Source: Lucifuga dentata
Taxonomy: Eukaryota > Chordata > Actinopteri > Ophidiiformes > Bythitidae
Assembly: GCA_014773175.1 (NCBI GenBank)
Contig: VXCM01005023.1
Coordinates: forward strand, 9,752 to 73,751
DNA: 64,000 bases
Direction: 5' to 3'
Made by a program: the position numbers and the translations under genes. Below, in pieces: positions 38,501-53,500 of this stretch (the stretch's first letter is position 1; the number at the start of each line of letters is the position of its first letter). The notes beneath the pieces were generated by a model. That model ran no database searches, was not told where the DNA came from, and saw only the letters and a program-made list of their open reading frames with translations.

Positions 38501-41500
38501 TGAATCGTTCTGCTTCTCTGATTTCCTGCCGCTCTAACGATGAGCGGCGAGGTTTTTACGAGCTGAAACGTGTCGTCCTGCCAAGTGAAGGATTGTTTAG
38601 TGCAGCATTTTAGGCAGAAAATTTACTGAAAAGTCAAATTACAAAAACATCAAATGGTTAATTAGCACAGCTGTCAGGTATTATAGATATATTTTGATTA
38701 TTTTACTGCCTGGTTGAATGAAGTTAACATTTCATAGTGTGATTATGCAAACGCTTGTTCTCATAAGGAGTCAAACATTGTCAAGTCTGATAAATACAAG
38801 ACTTGGGACTTAAAGGATAATACTGGTGATTTTGTGTATAAGCCCAATAAATACTATGCGCTGCACATTACATTACTAACAACCAATTTCCAAAACATAT
38901 AACTGTATTTTAGTTTTCCTGTTATTTTTCTTAATCCCCTAATCTTTAAAAATCAGCCACCTTAAAAGTTTATGTTTCGCCTGCTAACATGTATGTCCAG
39001 ATGTAGAACGGTGGGTTGGCTTTAATTTCTCTGCAAAAGCTGTCTTCTCCTGGGACTACATTCCCTGGCGGAGGTATACATTGTCATCTGTACAGTTAAA
39101 TAAAATAACTTTGATGCAAAACTTGACAGACATCATATTTGCTGTGATGGATTACGTCTCTCAGTCGCGTTTCAAGTCTTTTAATAGCATATTGGAATGA
39201 TTTGAACGGTAGTGGTCTGAAAGGTAGGACCTGGTAGTTTCAAAGTGTGGGATTTCATATTCCAGGTGCACTTGCATGATCTAACACAGATGTGTTCAAT
39301 CTGTTCCATTATAAGATATCAGCACTCTTTGCTGAATTTATGCCTTGAAGAAGGTCTACGACTGAAAGCTTGGTAATAAAGCTTTGACTTGCATTGGATC
39401 CAAGTGTGCAGAGCTTTTTCCTCTAAATGCTTTTTTTTTTCTCTCTTTTTGTTTCTTTTTTGGCACCTTGGCTTATCTGGAAGTCTGGAAGGTAGGAAAA
39501 ACTATCTAAAATTTACCTTCCCTGTAATATATTTTGGGAACTGGTTGTCGTATATGGGTTGCAGATATTGGGCTCAAATGTGCAAAATCACCGCTGTGGT
39601 CCTTTAATCATTTTCCCAGGTGCTGTCAAAGCAGGCGCGTTGCATTCGGTGATTTCACTCCCCTGCAGGCTTGCCAGATGAACTTGACACGACAATGTAA
39701 GTGTTGAATTTGCTTTTTTATCAGAAACATATTTCCATCAGCTAATTGAAGCCAATAGTCCAGCAGTGACGACTCCGTCTGACTCCTGCAGCTGTCCAGT
39801 CGCTAACGAAGCCAAACATCTGAGCCTCTGATGTTTTCCGCCCTTTTTTTATGAGCAGTTGCTGTTCGGATAAAGATTTACACTCTGCTGCTATCGCTTT
39901 GTTATCAGCATAACCGCCGTGGCTCATATATTTAGCGTTCAAAGCATCAGCTGTGCTTCAGGAAGGATGTTAGAACAGCATTTTCCATCCAGCTTGTTGC
40001 TCAAATGACATCAACTATGACCCTCACGATTCTCAAATCCAAAATTCCAACTACACACTTCATCAAGTATCTGAAATACTGCAGGTGTGACCACATTTTA
40101 CTTTAAAGGACCATACCGGTGGTTTTGCATGCTTGAATGCAATAAATATTACCTGCACACGTTACATAACTGCCGATTTTCCAAAATATAAAACCAGTTT
40201 TAGTTTTCTTGTTGTTTTTGTCGATTCCTCTGCTCTTTCAAAATCAAATGTTCCAGTGATAACACCCACCTTCAAATTTAATGTTTTGTATGATTGTAGA
40301 AGGCATGATCATTTTAATTTCTTGTAAAAGCAGCATTCTCCTGGGACTATATTTCCTGGCAGAGAAGGTTTCCACCAGGAAACATTTACAGATCACTCCA
40401 CGCTTTAAACTGTATTGAAACGCCAAAACTATGTTACTTCTCCAAAACAAAAAAATTTAACAGACATTTTGTTTGTTGTGATGGACGCACAAGCATATTT
40501 CAAGTCTCTACAAGTAGATTTTTATAGCAAATAGAATGAACCTAAACCAATGGCAGTCTGGAAGGTAGGAAAAACAATTCTACAATTTAATGCTCCAATA
40601 GTACGATTTGGGAAATGGTTGGGGTTGGTAGTAATGTAACAAGTATGTGGGTTGTTTTCATTGGACTCAAACATGCAAAAATCTCTGGTATGTTCCTTTA
40701 AAGGAGAGACAGTCACATTTTCCATGTTCTCCTTTTCATTTTGGATCTATGTTGAGACCTTTGCAATGATGCTTTAACATGCAAAAACACATCTACTCTC
40801 TCTCGCTGCTGCACTACTGTGCACACTGATAAAAACAGGTAGATAATGGCTCCTCCCACAAATGCCACTCTGTTCTGATTGGCTGCTGCATCTGACCTAA
40901 GCTGGAACACAGATGCTGGCCAAACACGGCACACTGGCCTTGTGCTTGGTGGGTGTGTCTAACCAGGTGTGTAAGTGGGTAAATTCACGTGTTACAAGGT
41001 GACATCATCATGTTACAGAAGTAAAGGATCAATAAAACACAAAGCTCATGGATAAATGTATGAGATGATTATATAAAAAATTTAAAGGTAGAGGGCCTTC
41101 TTATTTTTATTTAAGGACTATTTTGAAATCTTTGCATTACTTTAATGTGAAAAACCCCCCCACACTGATCCACTTCTATATTCTGCTGCTGTAGCACTGA
41201 TGTGCACACTGTGTGAAAATAAAGCTTTCAGGGCAGTTCAGGGCCTATGGGTTTGTCTTACTGGATTAAGTTTGATTTATCACACATCAAATTTAGGCAC
41301 TATTTTGCAGGAAAAGCTTTTTTTTTTTTTTTTTTTTGTTGATTAAGGCACTGCAAAGGTTTCAAACTAAACCCTAAATGAAAATAAGAAGATGGAAATC
41401 TGAATATGTCCCCTTTAAAGTCAGAGGCCCAAACAGGTGACTGTTTTTGCAGCGTGTGAAAACGCTGAACACCCACCAAGTTGTTTTCTGTCTACCAAAA

Positions 41501-44500
41501 TGAATCACTTTTCCCCACATCAACTGTTTCTCCATGTTTCTCGTCTTGCCATGAACCATTGTTTATTCTAGGAACAAATCACGTGTTTTTGCCTCAACCT
41601 TGCTGAAGTTAACCTGGCTGAAACCCCAACCACAAACTTTTCCTTTCCAATCCTTTCCAATCTGGGGAAAAGGAAATTTTGCCAACAATAGACACCAAAA
41701 AATGAAAACAACCACCCAGCATGATTTGATTTTGATGATTTCAGAGCTCCAAGGTGGCCTCCAACCGCTTAACCGTGGGGTCGCTGTGCAGCTATTGTCA
41801 GGAGCAAAGGCTCTTACAGCTGCTGTGATCTGATTGGCTGGGGAAGGAGATGCTAGCTGACTTACAGATGTAATTTGACAATAAAAAAAAAAAAAAAACN
41901 AAAAAAAAAAAAAAAACATGTTATTTTGCTTTCGATAAAGCAAAAAGTCAAATAAAAATCGGTATAAGTGTCTGAAACACAACTGTTCTTGTACGCTGGT
42001 TTTTTGTTTTTTTTTAACCGTCCAATCTTCCATCCAAGCTTTTATTTTTCCCTCAAAAATGGGAGGTTTTCACTGTTTATAACCAAGTCGATATTTTATT
42101 GGAAACAGTAAAAAGTATTAAAAATTTAAAAACCATTGACCACACACAGCTAGCACTCTCTGGTTCTAGAATCTAGACCAAATAGTACAGAGACCCTTTC
42201 GAGGAAGCGGTCTAGATTCAGCTGACTTGTTGTGCACCCAAGTGCCTTAACGAATCACATGTGAACACTAACCCGACTGCACCGCGTAGACGTGAAAACA
42301 TTGTTGGACTCACCGTTGCAGTTATAGCCCGTCTCCGTGTGGCATTTCTTAGAGCAACCATCGCCATCCAAGAGATTACTGTCGTCGCACTCTTCTGTCC
42401 TACAGAGAGAGAGAACATCTTCATCGTAATCATCGTTACCTTCATCTCCATCACCAGCTTCATCTTCATCATCAATCATGATCAGTCGTGTACATATATT
42501 GACTGTTGTGCACAGACCCCTGGATGAGGCCGTCTCCACAGTAGGCCTGTCCATGGGTGTACAGGAGAGGTGGAGAGGGATCGCTGAGGAGACGGTCTGC
42601 TTGTACCTGGATCATATACTGGTACTGGACTCCCTGCTTTACAGAACTGCAAACCACAATAGAATAGAATAGAATAGAATATGTTAAAAACTGGTTTCTT
42701 ACAAGCTTACACCTCTATCACAGTTAAGCAAGAGTTGCTGTTACTCAACAGTATTTTATTTAGATGAAATAAACTATTAAATAGCAACCCAAAGCTTGCA
42801 ATGTTCTTCAAAAGTGCAATAAAACTTGCAAGACTTTTCTCCTAGAAATTCTTGCACGGGTTTGCGCGCAGGTTTTTGGACTATTTTGCTTTATAAATAA
42901 GCAAGAAAATCAAGAATGTTGAAAAATCCAGCATTTTTTAAAAATTATTATTCTTCTGAAGATCTGCTTTGTTCTGTTTTTTTTTTTTTTTTTTTTTTTT
43001 TGAGATTTTATGCTCATTTCTAGAAGATTCTAATTTTGGTTTGAGGAAATCTGTAAATTTCTCCAAGCATGGAAACAGCAAGGCGACAAAAACTGTTTCT
43101 GGATGCGTTTGACTGAGCGTGAAGAACTCCATCAAAAACAGCTCAAGTGACAATCAAGCGTTGAAATATCTCATCACGTCTCGTAAAGGATGTTTTTTTT
43201 TTTTAACCGCATCTTTTTAGGTGGCAAACAGAAGCCAAACTCGATGGAAAGAAAAATGCAAAAATGACTTGAGACTGTTGCTGCTAGATATGGATTCTGC
43301 AAACATGAAGCTACAGTATGTGTAAAAAGTGGAATTTGCGCTCACTTTGGCTTATTCTGTAACCTTGCTGTATCTAGACCCGGTGACCTCAAAGCCACAA
43401 AGCAGGAAGTGTGTAATGATACCTTGGCTCAGGTATCGGGACTATCGATCTGTTTTGGTGGGCTGTGCCTATAAAAAGAGCCTGGTCCATGTTTTCCCAG
43501 CATAGATCTACCGCTTCTGTATCTGCCTGGAGACAAAGCTAATCAGGAGATGCACAAATCACTTGGTATCTCAGGTGTATCCGGTTTCTCCAGACCCTAC
43601 AAATTACCTTTATTAATTATGGATCAGAGAAGGAAATGGAGATTTCAAATAGAAACTAAACCTCCACCCTATTCCTCCCTCTGTCTATCCTCTCAGAGGC
43701 CTTTCTATATTTTGCAATAACCATGATGGGGTTGTTTTCGCATGGGGACTGTCACAATATTGGTAAAAACCATGTTGCAATTTTGATTTCTGCATATTCT
43801 GATTTAAGCTGCATGAATGTAAACGGCTGCTTTGTTTATCCTTATTTTCATTGTTCCTTATTCTCCTTATGCTATATTACTGTATACTCCTTATCCTTAT
43901 TTTCATATAGCATTCCTTCAACTTATTAATTTAAGACCAAGTTCATGATATTTTCTAGAGTAAGAGATACAGAGTACAAAAATACACATATCTCAACTGT
44001 GAGTGGTTCCTCTGTTGAGAGGGTTTCTGAGTACAAATACCAGGTATTCTGGTGGATGAGAACTTTACCTTTAAATCTCACATTTAAAGTTTTGTCAGTA
44101 AATTATGGCAAAAGAATTGGCCTCCTTTAAAGAAATAGAACTACCCTTCCAATGCTGAGTAGGAAAAGGATTATCGATGCTGCATTCCTGTCACTACTAG
44201 ATTATGGTGAGGTGATTTATAGACATGTTTCTGCTACCACTCAGATCTCTGGACTCAGTTTATGATTCTGCTCTTAGATTTATCACAGGTGATAGGTATG
44301 GTACTCATCATTGCATTTTATATCAACAGGTTGGTTGGCCCTCTCTCACAGTAAGACGTGAAAAACATTGGTACGTATTAACTGAAAGTTTACCATCTTA
44401 TATACAGTATCATTATATATGTTACATTATTATGTTACATTGGTTTTCCGGTCCTTATCCTACATGTTCTAGGCCCCTCACACTTACACCGATTTGGGTA

Positions 44501-47500
44501 AAACTGCTTTTAGTTACGCCGCTCCAGTCTCATGGAATAAATTGCAATGCTCTCTCAAACTCAAAACTTTCATAACTGTTGGTCAATTTAAATCAATTGT
44601 AGCAGAACATCTGTCAACATCTGTCTGTGATTGTTTTAATTGATTTTTTTTTTTTGTTTTTTTTGCTGTTTTTGTGATGTTGATGTCATTGTAAATGAGG
44701 GCAAACCCTCAATGATTCTCGATAAATAAATAAAGGTTTGAAATGACAGGAAAAAATTATCACTTATATACAAGACAAACTTCCCAAAAATTAAAAATAA
44801 AACACACCAGCTGATACACGCGTGTGGAAAAAGTTATGAATAGTTGATTCTGACTTATAGACAGGGGGGGTCCATAAAACTAATTCTTCTTCTTCTTCAA
44901 AAAAAAGTGCATATGTGTAAAATGAGTACAACACAATGCTTAAAAAAATAATTATTCACTACCTATTCTGGAACTAAAGTGGGTGGTGGTTTTTGGTGTG
45001 AAATGAAGGAAAGTTCCTAAGTTCTGGAAAATGTTCCTGCTGTATGATAGGTACTAATGTATATAGTTATTACAGCAATGAGAGCACAAACTAAAAATTT
45101 AGATTTTTTTTTTAATTTATTTTCCTCGCAGAAATATTTAGAAAAATTCAGTTTGAAGCATTTAGGATGAAGAGTTTGAATAAATTGAAACTGCATCAAA
45201 AGTAAAACTGACAGTGCGCTTCTGCTTATTCAATGCTATAATAATAGAGTGGTCTTAAAGGACCATACTGGCGATTTTGCATACACTTTACATTACTGCC
45301 AACCATTGTCCAAAACACACACTGTATTTTTTTTTTTGTGTAATTTTGCTAAATGTCCTAATTTTTCAAAAATCAAATGTTCAGGTGATACACTCATCTT
45401 AAAATTCAGCATTTTGCCTTCAAATATTTATGCATGATTCTTCTGGGACTATATTCCCTGGCAGACATACATTTTTTTCCATGTAGCTCCAAGTTAGATC
45501 GGTTGATTAACTTTGACAAAAAATTTAATAGGCGTTTTGTTCGCTGTGATGGATTATTTATCTCAAGCACATTTCTAGTCTCTACAAGTTGATTTTAATA
45601 GCGTATCGAAATGAACTGAAAACAATGGCCGTCTGGAAGGTAGGAAAAACAATTCTAATATTTATCGCTTCAGCAGCATGTTTTGGAAAATGATTGGAAG
45701 TAATGTAACATGTGGGTGGTATTTATTGGGCTCAAACATGCAAAATCACTGGTATAGCCCTTTTAAAAGCATCATTTCTATAAAAGGGCCATAAGCAGTC
45801 ATGGAACCTGCATCCAGCCTCGGTGAAACTAAAAAGTTGCTCCGATTTCTCAGCATTTGTGGTTTTTTTTTTTTTTGTTTTGTTTTTTTTTAATACTGGC
45901 TGACACCGGTTTGAAAATCAAATAAATGGAGGATTTTCTCCAACGAACAATTCGATTTGCAGAATTGCAGAGCAGCTTATTTACGCCGCCAACTCAAACA
46001 ACGTGCAGCCTCCTACCATTTCAAACTCGCAGCAGATCGTAACATTTCATTTCTTTTTCCTTTTCGGTTTGTCGTGCGGTCCTGCTTGCAACCCCACCTT
46101 CTCTCTCTCTCTCTCTCTCTCTCACCATGGAGCCTTCAAGCAGGAGGAAACTGGCTCCAAGCAGACCATTGGTGTTTACGGCCTCTGCTGCTCACATTTG
46201 GCTCATGATCCAAAAAAATTAAAAAAAAAAAAAACTGCTTTTGCTCACTTCGCCTCACCTCTGCTGTGCTCTCGTCCCCTCTTACCCTTTCCTTCATCTC
46301 CCAAGGTGTGCTCTCCTTCCCTGACCTACATCCTCCACTTTCTTTCTTCCTAAACCTGCTCGCCCGCTTTTTATTACCCTCCGCCAAGGAGGTCATGTGA
46401 TCACCGGTGTTTACTNAAACCTGCTCGCCCGCTTTTTATTACCCTCCGCCAAGGAGGTCATGTGATCACCGGTGTTTACTGCTTTGTTTGTTTGTTAGCA
46501 GGATGTCTGGAAAAGTTCTGGACAGATTTGGATGAAATTTGGGGAACAGCTATAACGCCAAGAGGAAGAAGCGATTACATTTTGGAAGTGATTGACCTGA
46601 TTATTGGCGCCGTTTTAGCCTAAGACTTTTGAATTGTAAGTCATAGAATCTAAATTTACCTGTATTTCTTGGGTCTAGACATGTGACCACATAGGCCATG
46701 CCCATTTCCACCTGACAAGATTTTCCATTTTGATTCCTTTTTCAAAACAGTTTTTCCACTATCTTCTCCTAACAATTTTGGCTTAATTGTCACAAAATGT
46801 CGCATGTAGAATGTCTGGACCGAGCCAGAAAAAACTTATCACTTTATTTTTTGATATTATTTACCATTTTGCTTGGCCACCAAAGCTGAGCCTGCCTATA
46901 AAATCCTTGGTGGAGGTATGAGCTCTCCGAGTGCCTTCTTGTCTGTCTGTTATCTATATCTTTTCCATTTCCCCTTTTTGCATCCCCCTCCTCTCCTCTC
47001 TTTCATCTTCTCCTCTCTTCATTACCCCTCCCTTCCTCTGCTTCCCTTNCCCCTCCTCTCCTCTCTTTCATCTTCTCCTCTCTTCATTACCCCTCCCTTC
47101 CTCTGCTTCCCTTCTCTCCCTCCTCTTCCAAAACTCATTGCTCCCGAGCGCTCTCGTCTCCTCACATCAACCCCTCTCTGCCCTCCCCTGTCCCGCATAG
47201 CTCAATTCCCACCGGCTCTTACATCTTTTTGCACTTAGACACAGCTTGTGTAACAACGGAGACGTGTTCCCTGAAAAATAAACTTTTTTTGAAGGCTTGC
47301 GCACACCTAACATCCACCCCGTTCTGCAAAATGGCGAACCTCGTCCTGAGGTGTGTAATAACATGTTCCGTTTATATTTGCTGAAGTAACTTTTTCCACA
47401 AAATTGTACTTTACTGAGTAGTTTTATTGCAGGATACTTTAAACTCATACTTGAGTATATTTATGAAGAAAAAATATACTTTTACTCCATTACATTTGGT

Positions 47501-50500
47501 CTCACTCTGCGTTTCTTTTGATTTCACCCATTTGAATTCATCACATTCAGTTTTTCTCTCATCGTCAGACACTACACTGTCTGCTCCAGCTCTGAAGTAG
47601 CCACGCCCCCACCCCCGTTTCCATGGTTTCACTCAGAGCAGAACAGTCATGGTGGAATCAACAGCTGGAGGTTTAGAAGAGGCACATCTCTGGCCACACA
47701 TTCAAATGCTGTTTTTTCAGTCTACCAAAACCAACAGCTACATAATGCGTTGCGTCTTTGTCTGCTAAAAATGTGACATTTCAGCTTCTAAGAATCAACA
47801 TGGAACTTGAGGAAACATGTGGCGGTAAGCTGGAACATTAGCTATTTAACTAGCTGCTGCTGCTAATGCTAACTCAAGTTCTCCTGTTCTATTCTGAGTA
47901 AATTCATTAAGCTAACTTAGCTAACCGTCTTAACTAGCTGCTGCTGCTAATGCTAACTCAAGTTTTCCTGTTCTGAGTAAATTCATGAAGCTAACCTAGC
48001 TAACTGTCTAAACTACCTGCTGCTGCTAATGCTAACTCAAGTTTTCCTGTTCTGAGTAAATTCATGAAGAAGCTAACCTAGCTAACCGTCTTAACTTGCT
48101 GCTGCTGCTAATGCTAACTCAAGCTTTCCTGTTCTATTCTGAGTAAATTCATGAAGCTAACCTAGCTAACTGTCTAAACTAGCTGCTGCTGCTAGGGCTA
48201 ACTCAAGTTTTCCTGTTCTGCGTAAATTCATGAAGAAGCTAACCTAGCTAACTCTCTTAACTAAGCTGCTGCTGCTAATGCTAACTCAAGTTTTTCTGTT
48301 GTATTCTGAGTAAATTTATGGAGCTAACCTAGCTAACTGTCTTAACTAGCTGCTGCTGCTAATGCTAACTCAAGCTTTCCTGTTCTATTCTGAGTAAATT
48401 CATGAAGCTAACCTAGCTAACTGTCTTAACTAGCTGCTGCTGCTAATGCTAACTCAAGCTTTCCTGTTCTATTCTGAGTGAATTCATGAAGCTAACCTAG
48501 CTAACTGTCTTAACTAGCTGCTGCTGCTAACGCTAGCTCAAGTTTTCCTGTTCTATTCTGAGTAAATTCATGAAGCTAACCTAGCTAACTGTCTTAACTA
48601 GCTGCTGCTGCTAATGCTAACTCAAGTTTTCCTGTTCTATTCTGAGTAAATTCATGAAGCTAATCTAGCTAACTGTCTTGTGGCCAGAATTGTCATGAAT
48701 TGTTATGTGGTAAATATTTGATTTATTACTGTCTACTGTTTCTTTATATGATATGATTTAGATCGTATTAGAAGCTACATGTCTACTTTGCAATTTTTTT
48801 TGCTCAGACGAGCACTTTATAGTTTGTTGATTATTCTAAAGAATAAGCTTGATCAAAGTTACTCACTACTCAAGTAATCTTTTTAACAGATACTTTCTTA
48901 CTCTCACTCAAGTCATTATTTTGATGACTACTCTGACTTATACTTGAGTCACTATTATAATAAAGTAACAATACTTTTACTCGAGTACAGTTTCTGGATA
49001 CTCTACCACCTCTGACCTCTTCTCAGAAATGCCACGAGAACTAAACCCGTCTCCAATGATCCTGTGACACAATGTCACATGCTGACGGCTTCTTATCGGG
49101 ATTTCTGCAAAAAACTGATTTAGGGATATTTTTAGGGCAGACTGCAATTTGATGGGATATTCAAAAGAAAAAAAATTGGTTTGTGTTTTTATATTTGGTT
49201 TCCAGTAATCACTTGGACACTGTTTTCCATGATACACGACAGGATACAAACTGGTTCAACTTAGCCCCGAAACTTCAAAAAGCTTTTGATTGCATGTATG
49301 GTTGTTGAAACGGATTTGGATCAGTAACCACAGCTCGGCCCCCGCCATGCTGAAAACATTTGGGTTCTGTGTTTTTCAAACAGAACCAGACCCAAGCACT
49401 GGTGAGCAACATATAACCGTGGATTTAGACACACACACACAGACACACACACACAAGCAGGTGTCATGTGGAATTTGTACTCTACACTGTCCCTGAATAA
49501 CTTTTTGATTCTGAGTCTTATTTTCCTCTGAGGTGCTGACACACACACACAGATCACTGTGTACCCAGCTTTAACAGCTGGCAGCCTCCATGTTTTAAAT
49601 ATTCATCTGCACCTGAGAGAAAACCAGAAGTTGCCTCAGGTGGAGCCCAGCTTAATTTCGGGTGGGCAACCAACCTGTCAATTCTCATTACAGCTGGTAT
49701 TAACCTCCTGCGTGGTTAGGCTCGTCCTTATTCCAATTTTGAACAAAACATGTCTCTCATTTGTACTTGATGACCCCTCTTGTATGAGAACCCAGGCACT
49801 GCTACTATTGAGGTAAAAAAAAAAAAAAAATCTAATACTGTCCAGACTCTGGAATTGCCGCCGCGAGTTTGACAAATTGGGAATCTTCGGTTACACCTGA
49901 ACCACCTGCAGAAATGCACTTGAGATACGTAATCCGTCACAGCGAAGGAGATGATTATTAGGTTTTTCATTAAAGTAACTATATTTACCGGTCCAACACA
50001 GAGCTGCACAGAAGACGATGTATTTCTCCGCCAGGAAATATAGTCCCAGGAGAAGATGGCTTTTTTAACAGAGAAATTATGATGACTGTGCTTCTTATAA
50101 TCATGCGTAAGTGTTAGAAGGTCAAACATTGAATGTTAAGGTGTCTGTATCACCTGAGCATTGATTTTGAATGATTAGGGGATTTGAAATAAATAACATG
50201 AACACTGGAATACAGTTTTATTTTGGAAACTTGTTGTCAGTAACCTAACATATATGCAGGTTGTATATACATGTATTAGGCTCAAGCATGTATGCATTTT
50301 GTATGTTTGAGCCTACTATATTCAGTTTTTATAAACGTAACATTACTGACAATCATTTCCCAAAGGATAAAACCATATTTCAGCTTTCCTGATATTTTGC
50401 AAAATCTCTTAATCTTTCAAAATCAAATATTCAAGCGATACACCCACCTTAAAAATCCATGTTTCTCCTGCTAATAGCTATGCAGCCTTATGAAGTCACG

Positions 50501-53500
50501 GTCCTTTAAGTTTTTCCATAAACACAGTTCTTCTTTTGGGACTATATTCCCCGGTGGAGGCATACACTCACTCCATGCTTTTTATTGAGCTTAAACACTA
50601 AAATTTCATAACTTCTAAAAAACCTGAATATGTTTTGCTGGTGATGATGACATTCTATCCCAAGAACGTTTCAAGTATGAACAAGTTGATTTTAATAGCA
50701 TACCAGAATGAACTGAAACCAGNAAGAACGTTTCAAGTATGAACAAGTTGATTTTAATAGCATACCAGAATGAACTGAAACCAGTGGTGATCTGGAAGGT
50801 AGGAAAAATATCTTTAATTCACCATTCCAGTAGTATGCTTTGGGTAATGACTGTCAGTAATGTTACATGTATGAAAATTGAATATATTAGGCTCAAACAT
50901 GCAAAATGGGTGGTATGGTCCTTTAACATTAACCGCATTAGCTGTCCGTATATGCTGCTTTGTGTGTCTGCATATGCAAACACATGAGGAGTTGGAGCCT
51001 ATTGTTTATTTGATCACCGGTCCATCACGAGACTATCACACTCATTCACACTCACACACTTCCAGTTCACCGAAGCTGCATGTGTTTGAACTGTGGGAGG
51101 AAACCAGAACACCGAGATGTTTTTTTTTTTCCTCCAAGTGCTTAATGAAGCCACAGAACCAGTTGGGCGTGGAAACGGTCGGCATCCCTGCTATTTTTCC
51201 TTTCAGTTTTTTTTTTCTTGACCCCGGCAAATCTGTCTCGCAGATCCTTCCACCTCTGCCTATGTGCGTTTTCAAGTCTTCACATCATGCCACATGTGCA
51301 GCCTGTGTGTTCAGATGCAGACATGCAAACAAAACCCTGGGTGGTGCGTTGGCGTCTGCTGATGTGAGCAGGTGACATAATTTACGTCATAGGAACCCTA
51401 GCAGACTCTCGTGACTCCGTAGATGTAAAACAAATACAATTTGGCATTAAAGGAGCATATTGGATATTGTGTATGTTTGAGCCCAATATTTAAAATCCAC
51501 ATACATGTTACATTACTGACAACCATTTCCATAAATATACAACTTTAGAATCTAATTTAATATTTATTTATTGAATAATTTAAATTTAATAGTTTAATTT
51601 AATAATTTCATTTAATTTAATGTAATTTAAACTACTTTAAATCTTACTTTTTATTTTCCTACCTTCCAGACTGCCACTGGTTTCAGTTCATTCCAGTACA
51701 TTGTAAAAATCAACTTGCAGATACTTGAAACACTCTTGAGATACAGTACGTAATCCATCACAGTGAACATGGTGTCTATTAGGTTGTTTTTTGGTTTTTT
51801 TTTTAAGTAACTTTATTTAAAAGATGCAACATGGAGCTGCACGGAAGACAATGTGTGTCTCCTCCAGGAAATATACTGTAGTTCCAGGAGAAGACGGTTT
51901 TTACAGAGAAACTGAAGACCGTGCCTTCTACAATCATGCATGTTAGCAGGTGAAACGTTAAATTTTAAGGTACGTGTCACCTGAACATTTGATTTTGAAA
52001 GATTACAGGATTTGAAAAAAATAAACAGGAAAACTAAAATACGGTTTTACGTTTTGAAAATTGGCTGTCAGTGACATAACACATACATTGGGCTCGAACA
52101 TGCACGATCGCCGGTATGCTCCTTTAAAAGCGCCTGAAGAGTTCTCGCGCCGCCTTCAGACTCTACCTGTCAGTGAATGTCTTCTGGGTCTGAGGTGGCG
52201 GGGGCTCGCTGATGAAGGGTGGCTGCCGGTGAATCTGGTACAGCAGCGGCTGACAGCCAGAGCACAGGGGGCTGCCGGGGCCCGAAGACAACATGGCGGC
52301 GTCTATCTCCATCTTCTCGTCGAAAGTGCTGAGCTTTACGGCGGAGACGGCAGCGCCACGGGTGTCGAGGCGCAGGGTGAGGGGTGTGTCACAGAAGACG
52401 TGCTGGGGTCCGAGGTTAATGGTTTTCCCCACGTCTGTCATCAGCTCTATGTTGGCTACAGCTGGGTTACCTGGACAGGAAAGTAGAAGCGGTGGATTCA
52501 TTTTTAATCTATAGAAAAATGATTGAAAATCAGCACTGTGTTTTATTATATTGCATATAAAATGTTTTATTTTAGCAAATGATTTTGAAAGTCCTATTCA
52601 TTTTTCCATGGGTTGTTGAAGAATTTCTAACACTTGATAGGTCCTAAACATGTTTTCACACATTTTGTGACAACATGTCATGTGATAATAACTGACCACC
52701 ATTTTGTAAAAAGAAAGAAACAGCAATCTTGTATCTCATATTTGTATGTGAGATCAAACAAAATTTGCAGCAAACTTCAGATTTTGCGTTTATACTCACG
52801 TGTAGAGATGTAGGTGACCCAGAGGGTGAGGGTGCGTGGGACGACCGGATGGAGGAACCTCAACATGAGGGTGCAGCCCTCCGTGTCGGGACACGGCGAT
52901 GTCACGTTGGTGTCGTAAAGGCTGAGCTCGGGACTCCATGCCTGGAGACTTGGCTCACAGGACTGCTCCACATCCGGAGGGCCTGGTGTTGAATAAAATC
53001 ACACACACATACAGTTTGGTATGACTTTGCTTGTCATGACTCTTGGTAATTTAAAGGACCATACTGTCCATTTTGCATGTTTGAGCCTAATATATTCAAT
53101 TTTCATATACATTACATTACTGACAGTCATTTCCCAAAGGATAAAACCGTATTTCAGCTTTCCTGATATTTTGTAAAACCTCTTAATCTTTCAAAATCAA
53201 ATATTCAAGTGATACACCCACCTTAAAAATCCATGTTTCTCCTGCTAATAGTTATACAGCCTTATGAAGTCACAGTCCTTTTTCCATAAACACAGGTCTT
53301 CTTTTGGGACTATATTCCCTGGTGGAGGCATACATTCACTCCGCGCTTTTTACTGCACTTAAACACTAAAATTACATAACTTCTAAAGAAAACCCTGAAT
53401 ACTCATCATGTCTGTGATGATGGATTACCTATCCCAAGAACATTTCAAGTATCAGCAAGTTGATTTTAATAGCGTACCAAAATGAACTGAAACCAGTGGT

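Noticed and set aside
42400..42517. Acidic stretch ([19 protein letters not shown]) readable through the intron between exons E and F
   Set aside because: Not in the exon E frame; length is not a multiple of three; it lies between good donor and acceptor sites, so it is intron.
46873..47238. Proline/serine/leucine-rich 121-codon frame
   Set aside because: Translation of a pyrimidine-rich tract that includes an assembly duplicate.
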